Shown here piece after piece: positions 1-7,117 of a stretch of DNA of 21,293 nucleotides. The notes below the pieces were generated by a model. It was not told where the DNA came from. It worked only from the letters and a program-made list of their open reading frames with translations, and did no database searches. The stretch is from a virus. Both the position numbers and the translations under genes were made by a program. The stretch spans positions 1 through 21,293 of IMG/VR virus record IMGVR_UViG_3300042731_006586; one strand, given 5' to 3'. Within the stretch, counting starts at the first letter, position 1. Each line of letters starts with the position of its first letter.

Positions 1-197
1 TGCATGATGCCGTCAGCCCAAAGCTCTTCATCTTGTGTGAGGGTGGACATTGTAAACTTGTGGTCACCATACTCGCATATATCCTCGAGCTGATGACCAG
101 CAAGTTGTGTTGAAATGTCCTGGAGTATCGCGTGACGCTTTGCGATGGGAAACTTGATTATTGGCTGAAACTCGCCGTCTTTCTTCTCGGTAGCCAT
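1..197 (-). CDS. Partial tail gene, candidate tail assembly chaperone
   Basis: This is the 5' end of a gene that leaves the window on the left; 65 codons are visible. The start is an ATG at 197 with an AGGAGG ribosome site at 203-208, five bases away. The visible protein begins MATEKKDGEFQPIIKFPIAK and has no signal peptide or membrane segment. It reads as a small soluble protein with a short stretch, FTMSTLTQDEELWADGIM, resembling the acidic, Trp-containing segments found in some tail assembly chaperones. Its position just after the tail tube genes is where myoviruses usually place tail chaperones, often with a programmed frameshift, which would lie outside the window. The role is inferred mainly from position; another small tail or baseplate protein is possible. 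Confidence 0.55.
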   Translation of the reverse strand, partial: MATEKKDGEFQPIIKFPIAKRHAILQDISTQLAGHQLEDICEYGDHKFTMSTLTQDEELWADGIM

Positions 198-227
198 AAG
201 GCCCTCCTTCAAGGTTGAAGGGTAAAG

Positions 228-255
228 TTTATATTTTACTACACTTTCAGTTCAA
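228..255 (-). promoter_or_regulatory. Sigma70-like promoter in front of the left-edge gene
   Basis: On the minus strand a TTGAAC box (250-255) lies 16 bases from a TATAAA box (228-233). The predicted transcript would start near 220, leaving a leader of about 22 bases that includes the ribosome site of the gene starting at 197. The -35 box overlaps the stop codon of the preceding tube gene. Matches are 4/6 and 5/6 to the sigma70 consensus. The extended core ATATAAACT recurs at 15989-15997. Confidence 0.45.
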
Positions 256-813
256 TCTCAATCTCCTAGTGAACTCTAGGGTTGCTCTTGCCTTTATAAT
301 GCGGTCATCGTTTGCCGCAATAGTAATCCCCCAATCAGAAAACCAAACACCTGCGTAGATGTACGCCCTAATACCACCAAACGGATCACGCCAAATTTCT
401 CTTACAGAGAATGGCTTTACTTGTCTAGTCAAGTTTACCAAGTCGATAGCATTACTGCTACCACTCTCGGCTGGATCTCCAGATCCGACAGTTGGTACAC
501 CAAATGCCTCACCAAGATGAAACGTATAAAGTTCGTAACGCTCTACAGATATCCTGTTTGTATTTTGGATCTGCGCAACTCTCTCAACAGGCTCACCAGT
601 ATTATTAGCCTGTACTTCATACACGGTTTCAATAACCCTGGTCATAGCTGGTGCCCAGGATTGTATGCGACCGATTTTATGTCCCTTATCTGTTCTGATG
701 GTAATAGCATGAGACATTGCCGTACGAGTTGACGGCGGTGATACTGAATATCCTCCAGTATCTTGGCTTCTCAAAAATTCAGAAGCATCTGATAATGACT
801 CAAATAGACCCAT
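247..813 (-). CDS. Tail tube paralogue 3 (tube-like or adaptor protein)
   Basis: 188 residues, clearly related to the two genes upstream of it. Shared landmarks are SHAITIR near residue 34, RISVERYELY, the EAFGVP segment, the PFSVREIW segment and GVWFSDWG. It ends with DDRIIKARATLEFTRR, the counterpart of DRIVNVNATLEYVKR in the first copy. A 35-residue N-terminal extension is unique to this copy, and a Gly/Ser-rich insert follows EAFGVP. The start ATG overlaps the upstream stop by one base (TAATG), and only a weak ribosome site is visible, suggesting translational coupling. Third codon positions are AT-rich, unlike the copy next to the sheath, so it may be made in smaller amounts, for example as a tube-to-baseplate or terminal-ring adaptor. 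The family call rests on context with the sheath; which role this copy has is inference. Confidence 0.62.
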   Translation of the reverse strand: MGLFESLSDASEFLRSQDTGGYSVSPPSTRTAMSHAITIRTDKGHKIGRIQSWAPAMTRVIETVYEVQANNTGEPVERVAQIQNTNRISVERYELYTFHLGEAFGVPTVGSGDPAESGSSNAIDLVNLTRQVKPFSVREIWRDPFGGIRAYIYAGVWFSDWGITIAANDDRIIKARATLEFTRRLRLN

Positions 814-1388
814 TAGATAAACTCAAATGACAATGCGCTGCCTATAGCACCGCTTGCCTTCTGTCTTTTTGTGTACATTATAGTTGCACTTACGTTCACA
901 ATCCGATTATCATCAGAACGTAGTGTCCTACCAATATTTGTGAACCAACAACCTTCGTAAATAAACCTTTCTTGATCGGTGAATGGACTGGCAGTACCAA
1001 ACTTTTCTAAAAGTGTGGCTGGAGCAACGCCAGCATTGATTTGGTTGATAGTTCTGCTGTAATTCTGAATGTCTGGTAATGCCCAGGTTTCTATTACTTG
1101 AAAGGGTTCGTTTTGGCGCGTAAGCATAGTAAGATCTGGAGTGCCAAAAGCTTCTTCCAATCTACGTATGTACGCATCGTAACGGCTCACATTAATTGTG
1201 AGACCCGTAGCATTACCTGGACAATTTTCCACAGGATTGCCGGAATCATCAGTTCCGACTTCAAAGACTGGTGTAATTGTTCTACTAGATGAAGTGTTCC
1301 AGCCGTTTATTAGTCCTACAGTAGTTCCGTTTGCTTTTATGGTAAGCGCATGGGTGGTGCGTACTCTAGTTAGTGGTGTCCGACCCAT
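813..1388 (-). CDS. Tail tube paralogue 2
   Basis: 191 residues, the closer relative of the sheath-adjacent copy. It shares GLINGWN, SRTITPVFEV, SRYDAYIRRLEEAFGTPD, GCWFTNIG and DDNRIVNVSAT. It carries an insert of roughly 30-35 residues (about 110-145, including TLLEKFGTASPFTDQERF) where the first copy has only a short turn, and a hydrophobic C-terminal tail ending SALSFEFI. The start is an ATG at 1388 behind a GGTGAG ribosome site. Its stop overlaps the start of the next copy by one base. The insert may decorate the tube or form a ring-specific contact. Codon use is AT-richer than in the copy at 1403-1867. An alternative reading is that copies 2 and 3 are initiator or terminator rings rather than bulk tube. 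Confidence 0.65.
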   Translation of the reverse strand: MGRTPLTRVRTTHALTIKANGTTVGLINGWNTSSSRTITPVFEVGTDDSGNPVENCPGNATGLTINVSRYDAYIRRLEEAFGTPDLTMLTRQNEPFQVIETWALPDIQNYSRTINQINAGVAPATLLEKFGTASPFTDQERFIYEGCWFTNIGRTLRSDDNRIVNVSATIMYTKRQKASGAIGSALSFEFI

Positions 1389-1402
1389 ACATGCTCACCA
1401 CT

Positions 1403-1867
1403 TTAAGCGGCTGGTTGTACCAGTTCTCGTTTGACGTACTCGAGGGTGGCATTGACGTTGACGATACGGTCACCATCAGAACGGTAGTTCTTGCCAATGT
1501 TGGAGAACCAGCAGCCGGTGTATTGAAGAGTCTCAATAGAACCGTCTGGGTACTGCCAACGTTCCACCACCGAGAATGGTGTGTCCTGAGTGGACAGCAT
1601 CATCACGTCTGGAGTACCAAACGCAACCTCCATGCGTCGCACATAGAGATCGTAGCGCTGTACCGCAATCGTTTGACCAGTGACATTCCCAGGAATCTTC
1701 TCCAATGGATCGCCACTTGTCCTGGTATTGATTTCATAGACAGGCGTGATAGTCCTACTGATAGTAGGATTCCAGCCGTTGATGAGCCCAATAGCGCCGA
1801 CATTTGGAACACGAATAGTTAGAGAGTGTGAACTCCTAACTAGTGTTTGTGGAGGGTTAACTGGCAT
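1403..1867 (-). CDS. Tail tube protein (probable major tube subunit)
   Basis: 154 residues, lying directly after the tail sheath gene, the usual place for the myovirus tube (gp19-like) subunit. It is the most compact of the three copies, without the inserts or N-terminal extension of the others. Recognisable segments are HSLTIRVPN, GLINGWNPT, SRTITPVYEIN, RYDLYVRRMEVAFGTPD, GCWFSNIG and DRIVNVNATLEY. A strong AGAGGAGG ribosome site sits just before the ATG at 1867. Third codon positions are GC-richer than in the two paralogues and resemble those of the sheath and capsid genes, which fits a highly expressed subunit. The tube call comes from position, size and the family-like beta pattern; no single diagnostic motif proves it. 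Confidence 0.72.
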   Translation of the reverse strand: MPVNPPQTLVRSSHSLTIRVPNVGAIGLINGWNPTISRTITPVYEINTRTSGDPLEKIPGNVTGQTIAVQRYDLYVRRMEVAFGTPDVMMLSTQDTPFSVVERWQYPDGSIETLQYTGCWFSNIGKNYRSDGDRIVNVNATLEYVKRELVQPAA

Positions 1868-1876
1868 GCACTTCCT

Positions 1877-1892
1877 CCTCTAGCCTAAGAGG
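1877..1892 (-). other. Small hairpin overlapping the tube gene ribosome site
   Basis: In the 34-base gap between the sheath and tube genes, five bases (CCTCT on the transcript) can pair with AGAGG, which forms the 5' part of the ribosome site of the tube gene, across a six-base loop. Pairing would partly hide the ribosome site. An alternative small stem, GCCT/AGGC, overlaps it. The stem is short, so regulation is speculative. Confidence 0.3.
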
Positions 1893-1901
1893 CACTCCAT
1901 C

Positions 1902-4391
1902 CTAGAAGAATGGGTTATCAACACTGAACTCACCAAAGAATCTCAGTGCCGGATATCTCAAGAAATAGAAATATCTGAAGAAGAACTTCGTAGGATCAGT
2001 CTTGCTCTGCTCCGCTTGAATGTCCTTCGACAGATTGATGTCTCGAGAGATACCATTATCATCTCGGAACGGACCAATTGCGCCAGTCTCAATCAACGAT
2101 GTGAGAACCGACGACACCACAACCTTGATGTCAAAGATGAAATCAGCAAGATCATCCGGCACAACACCACGTAAGTTGCGATCAACTGCTTGATCCACAG
2201 CCCTGGTCACATTGTCCTTCTGTGAAGCCAAAGACCGATACAAGAATTGTGGAAGCTTGCCACCACCACCTTCAGTAGAAACTGGATCAAGCAACTCAAG
2301 ACGACCACCGATGTTTGTTACAACCAGAACACCGTTGGAGGCGAGCTGTGCTCTTTGTGCCTTGACATATGTTGGGAAATTGGTTCCACTGACATCGAAC
2401 CCAACAATTGTCTTGCCAGCAAGAGAGATGGCTGGCGATGTGAAGCTGGTGTGCTTGGCAGCAACCGCACAGGCAACAGCCGTTGAATCCAGAGTGAGAG
2501 TGGTTTGTGAACCATCCTCATTTGTAATGGTACGAATTACGCCTGCTGGCGCAACCAAGTATAGACGGCCACGCGATGGACTGTCAGGCGCAACTTGCAG
2601 AGTGACAGCAGCACGATAGACGAACGTGTCGGGTGTGTCCTTGTCACCAACTTCAGTACCATCCGGCATACCAAACCAGCCGCACCGATAGTTCTTCTCT
2701 GTCGGCGAACTTTGGTTTTCGATGTGTGCCATCAAATGTGTCTGAACATTGATGCGGGTATCATCGACCAGAACGTCAGTCACCAATGACGAAAGTTCTA
2801 AGCCATCAATGGCCGCATTGACCTCGTTGACTGTAGGCAGCCCAGGAGTCAACAGATCATTCACTTGGCTGACAATGATTGATGGCGCATCATTGTCATA
2901 TGCAATCTGACCGAGCATCGCCAGCCTGTTAGTTTCCGCAACAGGCGTGAGATCCTGAACCATCGCATCTTCGCTAAAGAATCTCTTTGGTGTGTTGTAA
3001 TCCTCGGTTGGACGGTCATATGAGTACGTCACAAAATAGATAACGCCGACCGCTGGTTGAGAACCAGTACCAACTACCACGTATGGTAGCTGTGCACTAT
3101 TCAGTCCAAAGATTTCACTGGAAGCATCGTTGGATGCCGCAGCGGCAACTTCAAGACTTGAAGCACCAATCAACGTTGGGCTGGTAAGCACAACTTTGCC
3201 ACCACTAACAGAGGCAACAGTGCCATATTTCGGACCGTAACCAGCAGCCACAGCCAAGACGGCATTGATGTTGTTGGCGATTTCAGCAGCGGTTGCATCA
3301 CCAGGAGTGGCAGGGTTGGCATATCCTGGAGGCGGCGATGATAGACCATTCAGGTCAATGTTTATCGCGGCTTTGCCATCAAACGCCAATCTCAGTGTAT
3401 CGTCTGATGAGATATTAAACTGTCCTGGTGTTGTGCCAGAACCAAGAACACCGGTCAACGTAGCTGCAGAGTGTGGCGACCAATCGATATTGCCGCTGGT
3501 CAGGATGTAGTCCTGAGGAGACAGGAAACTGGTGACACCAGCAAAAGAGCCTACACGCTTCACCAAAGTTGCTGTCTGCAGAAGAGGATCTTGGTCGCTG
3601 TCAACTGCCACATAATCAGCTTCGTATGTGCCAGCAGCGTCGTAATATGCAGCATCGAGTTCAAGAACCGTGGTTGCAAGAGCTGGTGTGGTGAAGCCAA
3701 GAGTTGCAGTGCCATCATTGGCAAATGGCTCGAGAACTTGAATATCAGAGTATGGGGTTGTGATTGGGCTTGTGAACAGGATACCGGTAGTACCAACAGA
3801 AGCGGCTGCAGTATAGGCAATGCCGTAACCAAGGGTGTCTGCAGCAACAAGACCGAGATTGATAGCAGCAACCACTTCCGCTGGTGTGGCCGCATCACCA
3901 AGAGTACCACTGAATGTGGCCTCTACTGTCACCAATGTGCCGCTGATGGTCGGTGTCCCTGGAGTACCGCTATACTCAAGCTGGATTGTGATCTCTTGAC
4001 CACTATCCATCTTGAATCCGAATGCTAATGGAGAACTGATATCGTAAGGACCGAGCCCACTCCCCTCCAGCTCTGCTGCTACGTAGTTCAATCCGCCATC
4101 AGGAATGGTAATAGTAGTAAATCCAATTGTTCTACGGACCGTGGTGTTTGAAATTCTTCGGTCACCACGATTGGTGAGCGTCACTATGTGGGGAGGAGTG
4201 CCAGCAAAGGTGAGCGCCTCTTCCAGAATTTGACCACGTGTAACAGCCTCATCGATTGAACGACTACTGCGGTTACCGGCAGCTACAATCGCGAGAATGT
4301 CTGGAACGGTAGCCAGAGAGATTCCTGCAGGAACAATAACCTCGCCAATGATAACGCCTGGGTCGGTGTATCCTGAAATATTAAGGGCCAT
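1902..4391 (-). CDS. Contractile tail sheath protein
   Basis: 829 residues, large for a sheath. The N-terminus has the typical start, with a PGVIIGEV segment at residues 11-18 (compare the PGVY-x-E-x-V motif of sheath proteins). The C-terminal half carries the conserved core: AAVTLQVAPDSPSRGRLYLV, an IGGRLELLD strand, and the end segment FFFRYFYFLRYPALRFFGEF. Between about residues 100 and 460 lie inserted beta domains, including two copies of a flagellin-hook-IN-like motif (about 168-234 and 365-430), which should project from the outside of the sheath. The start ATG has a GGAGGCG ribosome site six bases upstream. The gene sits between the 371-residue neck/terminator candidate and the tube gene. 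The protein forms the contracting outer cylinder that drives the tube through the envelope. The assignment is firm; the role of the insertions is inferred. Confidence 0.88.
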   Translation of the reverse strand: MALNISGYTDPGVIIGEVIVPAGISLATVPDILAIVAAGNRSSRSIDEAVTRGQILEEALTFAGTPPHIVTLTNRGDRRISNTTVRRTIGFTTITIPDGGLNYVAAELEGSGLGPYDISSPLAFGFKMDSGQEITIQLEYSGTPGTPTISGTLVTVEATFSGTLGDAATPAEVVAAINLGLVAADTLGYGIAYTAAASVGTTGILFTSPITTPYSDIQVLEPFANDGTATLGFTTPALATTVLELDAAYYDAAGTYEADYVAVDSDQDPLLQTATLVKRVGSFAGVTSFLSPQDYILTSGNIDWSPHSAATLTGVLGSGTTPGQFNISSDDTLRLAFDGKAAINIDLNGLSSPPPGYANPATPGDATAAEIANNINAVLAVAAGYGPKYGTVASVSGGKVVLTSPTLIGASSLEVAAAASNDASSEIFGLNSAQLPYVVVGTGSQPAVGVIYFVTYSYDRPTEDYNTPKRFFSEDAMVQDLTPVAETNRLAMLGQIAYDNDAPSIIVSQVNDLLTPGLPTVNEVNAAIDGLELSSLVTDVLVDDTRINVQTHLMAHIENQSSPTEKNYRCGWFGMPDGTEVGDKDTPDTFVYRAAVTLQVAPDSPSRGRLYLVAPAGVIRTITNEDGSQTTLTLDSTAVACAVAAKHTSFTSPAISLAGKTIVGFDVSGTNFPTYVKAQRAQLASNGVLVVTNIGGRLELLDPVSTEGGGGKLPQFLYRSLASQKDNVTRAVDQAVDRNLRGVVPDDLADFIFDIKVVVSSVLTSLIETGAIGPFRDDNGISRDINLSKDIQAEQSKTDPTKFFFRYFYFLRYPALRFFGEFSVDNPFF
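3102..3299 (-). repeat. Hook-IN-like motif, second copy in the sheath
   Basis: Encodes about residues 365-430 of the sheath. The pattern is TAAEIANNINAVLA, then GGKVVLTSPT, a Ser-rich turn, and an end of DASSEIFGLN. It matches the general form of the flagellin hook IN motif (helix with AxxIAxxIN, a strand with xLTS, and a terminal FGL/LGF). It aligns with the copies at 3690-3890 and 4838-5032. Confidence 0.5.
3690..3890 (-). repeat. Hook-IN-like motif, first copy in the sheath
   Basis: Encodes about residues 168-234 of the sheath: TPAEVVAAINLGL, then GTTGILFTSPI, and DGTATLGFTTP at the end. The order helix, strand with FTSP and terminal LGF is the same as in the second sheath copy and in the preceding gene. 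Confidence 0.5.
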
Positions 4392-4405
4392 GTTGACGCC
4401 TCCGA

Positions 4406-5521
4406 CTAGTTCTTCTGAGGAATAGTCACATCCACATCGACACGATCGGCATCGAGATAGAGTGGACTTCCTGATTCAGTAACGACAGATCGATCCAAAT
4501 ACTGAATGGTGGTGACGGGAATGTTGATTCTGTTGACGAACAATTTATCTACCTCATCTCCACCCGGCCTTGGCACTTCACTCTCTCCAGCCATAGACGG
4601 ATCTGGTTTAATAATCACTTGATATGTCTCGTTAGAAATACTAGGGTCAAAAATATTACGTCCCAAGAAGGTATAATTTCGGTCGTTCATATAGAACGTG
4701 AAAAATGTCCACACCAAATCATTCAATTCTGTTCTAATGTTGAAATCCTCGGCAACGACCTCAATCGCTATGTCAAGATAAGTAGATTGAAGATACCTAT
4801 TTGAGGCCAATGAATTGATATATTCCGACTTTTCTCCAGCAGTAAATCCTAACGCTGCAGCTGCTGTGCCAGCCTCACCCTCATCATTACCTATCTCAAT
4901 ATCTCCCGTGACGCCCTGCGTCATAGGACCACCATAAGCTATACTAACATTATTGTCGGTGGTTACAAAACCCCTAGCGAAGAGGGATTGGAAGTTGATT
5001 TCGTCTATTACCTCTTGGGCCGTTGCTTGAGTAATGTCATTGAACCTGTGAGCCCTAAAAATGATCGTGGTCGTGTGTACTTGTTTTTGTTTGTCGGTGG
5101 TTCTGAAAATAAGCGTCTGATTATTCTCGAGTGCAAATGGCTCTGCGTTCGCGGATATTAAGGATGTTCTTTCACTTACCTTATCGACAAATTGACCACC
5201 AATACCCATTGGGAAATTACGGCCAGTAGCACCAAGAACAGCAACAAGTGGTAGATTTTCATTTATATCTGGTAGCTTCTGAATGATCTTGAGCGCGGTT
5301 TCATGCGACCGTTCTTTGACGTTGAAGGAGATATCAAACTTTCTGATGGTTGGTATTTCTTTCAACCTGCTGGCAGGCATCTGGCTTCTATCAAAAAACT
5401 TCTCGAGTTCAAGCACGAACACGTCTTTGGTGGTCTCAACAGGTTGACCAAAAGTAGGCTTGTCCGATGTGTCACGCGGTATTGTTGGTATCGGACGCTT
5501 ATTTAGATTATCAACTGACAT
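4406..5521 (-). CDS. Virion protein, probable tail terminator or neck/tail joining protein
   Basis: 371 residues, immediately upstream of the sheath gene, where myoviruses usually encode the tail terminator or sheath-terminator protein. Visible segments are a basic N-terminus, VFVLELEKFFDRSQMPASRL (34-53), PLVAVLGATGRN (91-102), a hook-IN-like insert (about 164-228, ending AAAALGFTAGE) and a C-terminal part with DLVWTFFTFYMNDRNYTFLG. No signal peptide or membrane helix. The start ATG lies inside the end of the upstream gene (11-base overlap) with an AAAGG ribosome site. The hook-IN-like insert, also found twice in the sheath, supports a position next to the sheath in the particle. Function is inferred from neighbours; a baseplate or neck-collar component is the alternative. 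Confidence 0.55.
   Translation of the reverse strand: MSVDNLNKRPIPTIPRDTSDKPTFGQPVETTKDVFVLELEKFFDRSQMPASRLKEIPTIRKFDISFNVKERSHETALKIIQKLPDINENLPLVAVLGATGRNFPMGIGGQFVDKVSERTSLISANAEPFALENNQTLIFRTTDKQKQVHTTTIIFRAHRFNDITQATAQEVIDEINFQSLFARGFVTTDNNVSIAYGGPMTQGVTGDIEIGNDEGEAGTAAAALGFTAGEKSEYINSLASNRYLQSTYLDIAIEVVAEDFNIRTELNDLVWTFFTFYMNDRNYTFLGRNIFDPSISNETYQVIIKPDPSMAGESEVPRPGGDEVDKLFVNRINIPVTTIQYLDRSVVTESGSPLYLDADRVDVDVTIPQKN
4838..5032 (-). repeat. Hook-IN-like motif in the gene before the sheath
   Basis: Encodes about residues 164-228 of the 371-residue protein: TAQEVIDEINFQSL, then NNVSIAYGGP, GDIEIGND and AAAALGFTAGE. It has the same layout as the two sheath copies but a more diverged strand region. 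Confidence 0.45.
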
Positions 5522-5909
5522 TTAGTGCCTTTGCCATTACGGTCTTTGGTTCGCCTTCATTGATCCATTCACGAATTCCTTCATTCATTATGTTTTGCAG
5601 CAATTCTGAAATGTCGTCTGGTAAAACCTGACCGGCATACCAGTGGCTGTAATCATCCTTGAACATCGCAGAAAACTTAAATGTCTCATAGGATTCTATA
5701 TTAACCTTGATACTTCTGACAATCGCTCTTATTGCCTCTTGATCAATTCGGGTGCCCAAAACAATAGCTAGCTGGACAGAATCCTCAAACTTTCTGATCA
5801 AATATTTCCTCATGGACTCCGCTAGCTCATTGGCAAGATCCATAAATTCGCCATCACCCTCAGGGCCTGATAAAGCGAAAATCTTACCTTTGAACGTAAT
5901 ATGGCCCAT
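5511..5909 (-). CDS. Small neck or tail completion protein
   Basis: 132 residues, soluble, mixed alpha/beta, with no membrane segment. The N-terminus MGHITFKGKIFALSGPEGDG is followed by a helical stretch (ANELAESMRKYLIRKFEDSV) and then IVRSIKVNIESYETFKFSAM, which looks like a beta-rich subunit interface. The size and its place between a neck-like gene and the 371-residue gene fit a head-tail connector or tail terminator subunit. Its start overlaps the upstream stop by one base (TAATG) and its end overlaps the next gene by 11 bases. I do not recognise the family; the role is inferred from position only. Confidence 0.5.
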   Translation of the reverse strand: MGHITFKGKIFALSGPEGDGEFMDLANELAESMRKYLIRKFEDSVQLAIVLGTRIDQEAIRAIVRSIKVNIESYETFKFSAMFKDDYSHWYAGQVLPDDISELLQNIMNEGIREWINEGEPKTVMAKALNVS

Positions 5910-6892
5910 TAGAACACTAGCTTATTGTAGACTTCTTCTGGTTGAGTCCTACGTGTTTCAAATGATTGTTGTGTAAACGTTCCAAGTTCTTCGTCATACG
6001 ATAACTTGAGCGTCACAAATCTATTGCCAGCATTGATGCCGTCAATTCGTTCATAAAACGAATTTTCGAGTATTCTTGCTAGTGGTGTGTTTGGTGGAAT
6101 GGTCGGACAAAAATAGTTGAGTGGTAAAGTCCAAAACCTTTCAGCCATGTTTTCTGTCCTACGACCATACTGCATGAGCGTAGGCAGTTCAGTTACTTGT
6201 GGTCTGAGTATTTTGATGTAGGGATCGTTTCGCATCGCGTGTCTGATGCGAATAATCTCGAATTCTGGACTGCGATGCTCGACACTAGTACGAGTCATCA
6301 TAACTTTTAGATAGATACCACCTATACCAATAGGCTTCTTGCCATTGTCATTGATCTCACTAAGAGGATAATAATTAATACCATCTAATGAAAATGATAC
6401 CGAGACAGTATTGGTATCAACGATGTTTGGACAAACAACCTCATAATCCCAATCAAGACTTAGCGGATTAGAGAATTGAAGTCTTGGTGAAACGATGGTG
6501 CCGACAGTGGCCAACTCTGTCAGCATTATTCTAAATGGTTTTATTTCAGTGTCTTGTTCAACATCAATAAGAGTCAACCCATCAGCGATGGAAGACATAA
6601 ACAATGTTTCATGCGAGAACTTAATATAACCAGGAATCACACCAACACCATAACAACTACTACATGTAACATCAGGACGTTCTGTGGTATCCTTTACACA
6701 CGAACAAATCAAGCTGTTAGGCGTATCCTCAGTAGCCTGCATCCATAAAAATACAGACTTACCACGACTTTCAATCTTATCTTGTAACAATGCCTGTATC
6801 TTTTCAGGAGTTTGCTCCTGCTCGATACGCGTATTAATGTCGCGCCCCCAATAACCAACTGCGTTACGGGAACCTTCTACCTTACAACTCAT
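5909..6892 (-). CDS. Neck/connector virion protein with a Cys4 motif
   Basis: 327 residues. Residues 63-84 contain C-x-C-x11-C-x2-C followed by YGVG (CSSCYGVG), similar to the CxxCxGxG zinc-binding pattern and to Cys motifs seen in phage head-tail connector proteins, where the Cys pair is followed by a GY segment (here VIPGY). The rest is beta-rich with a repeated arginine pattern (MMTRTSVEHRSPEF, IIRIRHAMRND) and ends TRRTQPEEVYNKLVF. The start ATG follows directly on the stop of the 74-residue gene (TAAATG). It sits in the neck portion of the block, before the sheath. Zinc binding is inferred from the cysteine spacing. Neck versus baseplate cannot be settled from the sequence. Confidence 0.55.
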   Translation of the reverse strand: MSCKVEGSRNAVGYWGRDINTRIEQEQTPEKIQALLQDKIESRGKSVFLWMQATEDTPNSLICSCVKDTTERPDVTCSSCYGVGVIPGYIKFSHETLFMSSIADGLTLIDVEQDTEIKPFRIMLTELATVGTIVSPRLQFSNPLSLDWDYEVVCPNIVDTNTVSVSFSLDGINYYPLSEINDNGKKPIGIGGIYLKVMMTRTSVEHRSPEFEIIRIRHAMRNDPYIKILRPQVTELPTLMQYGRRTENMAERFWTLPLNYFCPTIPPNTPLARILENSFYERIDGINAGNRFVTLKLSYDEELGTFTQQSFETRRTQPEEVYNKLVF

Positions 6893-7117
6893 TTAGTTCA
6901 CGTTCTGCATGCCGCCACTAACACTAATGCTGAGATTCCCAGCACCAAGCTCAGTAGCAACAACTGGTATTACCCTGAAATCCTTGATTGAAAGAGTCGT
7001 ATGAACTACTTGCGATTTACCAGCATCTATTGCAACAGCAATAGGAATCACGTCAAAGCCTGTAAAGTCCAGACTAAGAGGCGTGGCCGGTTGAGTGTTT
7101 CTTAGTATTACTCTCAT
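6893..7117 (-). CDS. Small virion protein made of a single 60-residue beta domain
   Basis: 74 residues. It begins MRVILRNTQPATPLSLDFTG and closely resembles the N-terminus of the 191-residue head protein (MKVLLGNPGSNPLSLDV): basic residue, Asn, PLSLD, an AG turn, and a late strand LSISVS matching LTVSTE. It thus appears to be a free-standing copy of a domain that is also present in three larger proteins here. ATGA overlap with the upstream fibre-like gene and TAAATG junction with the next gene indicate coupled translation. It may be a decoration or joining subunit; no enzymatic motif is visible. Confidence 0.55.
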   Translation of the reverse strand: MRVILRNTQPATPLSLDFTGFDVIPIAVAIDAGKSQVVHTTLSIKDFRVIPVVATELGAGNLSISVSGGMQNVN

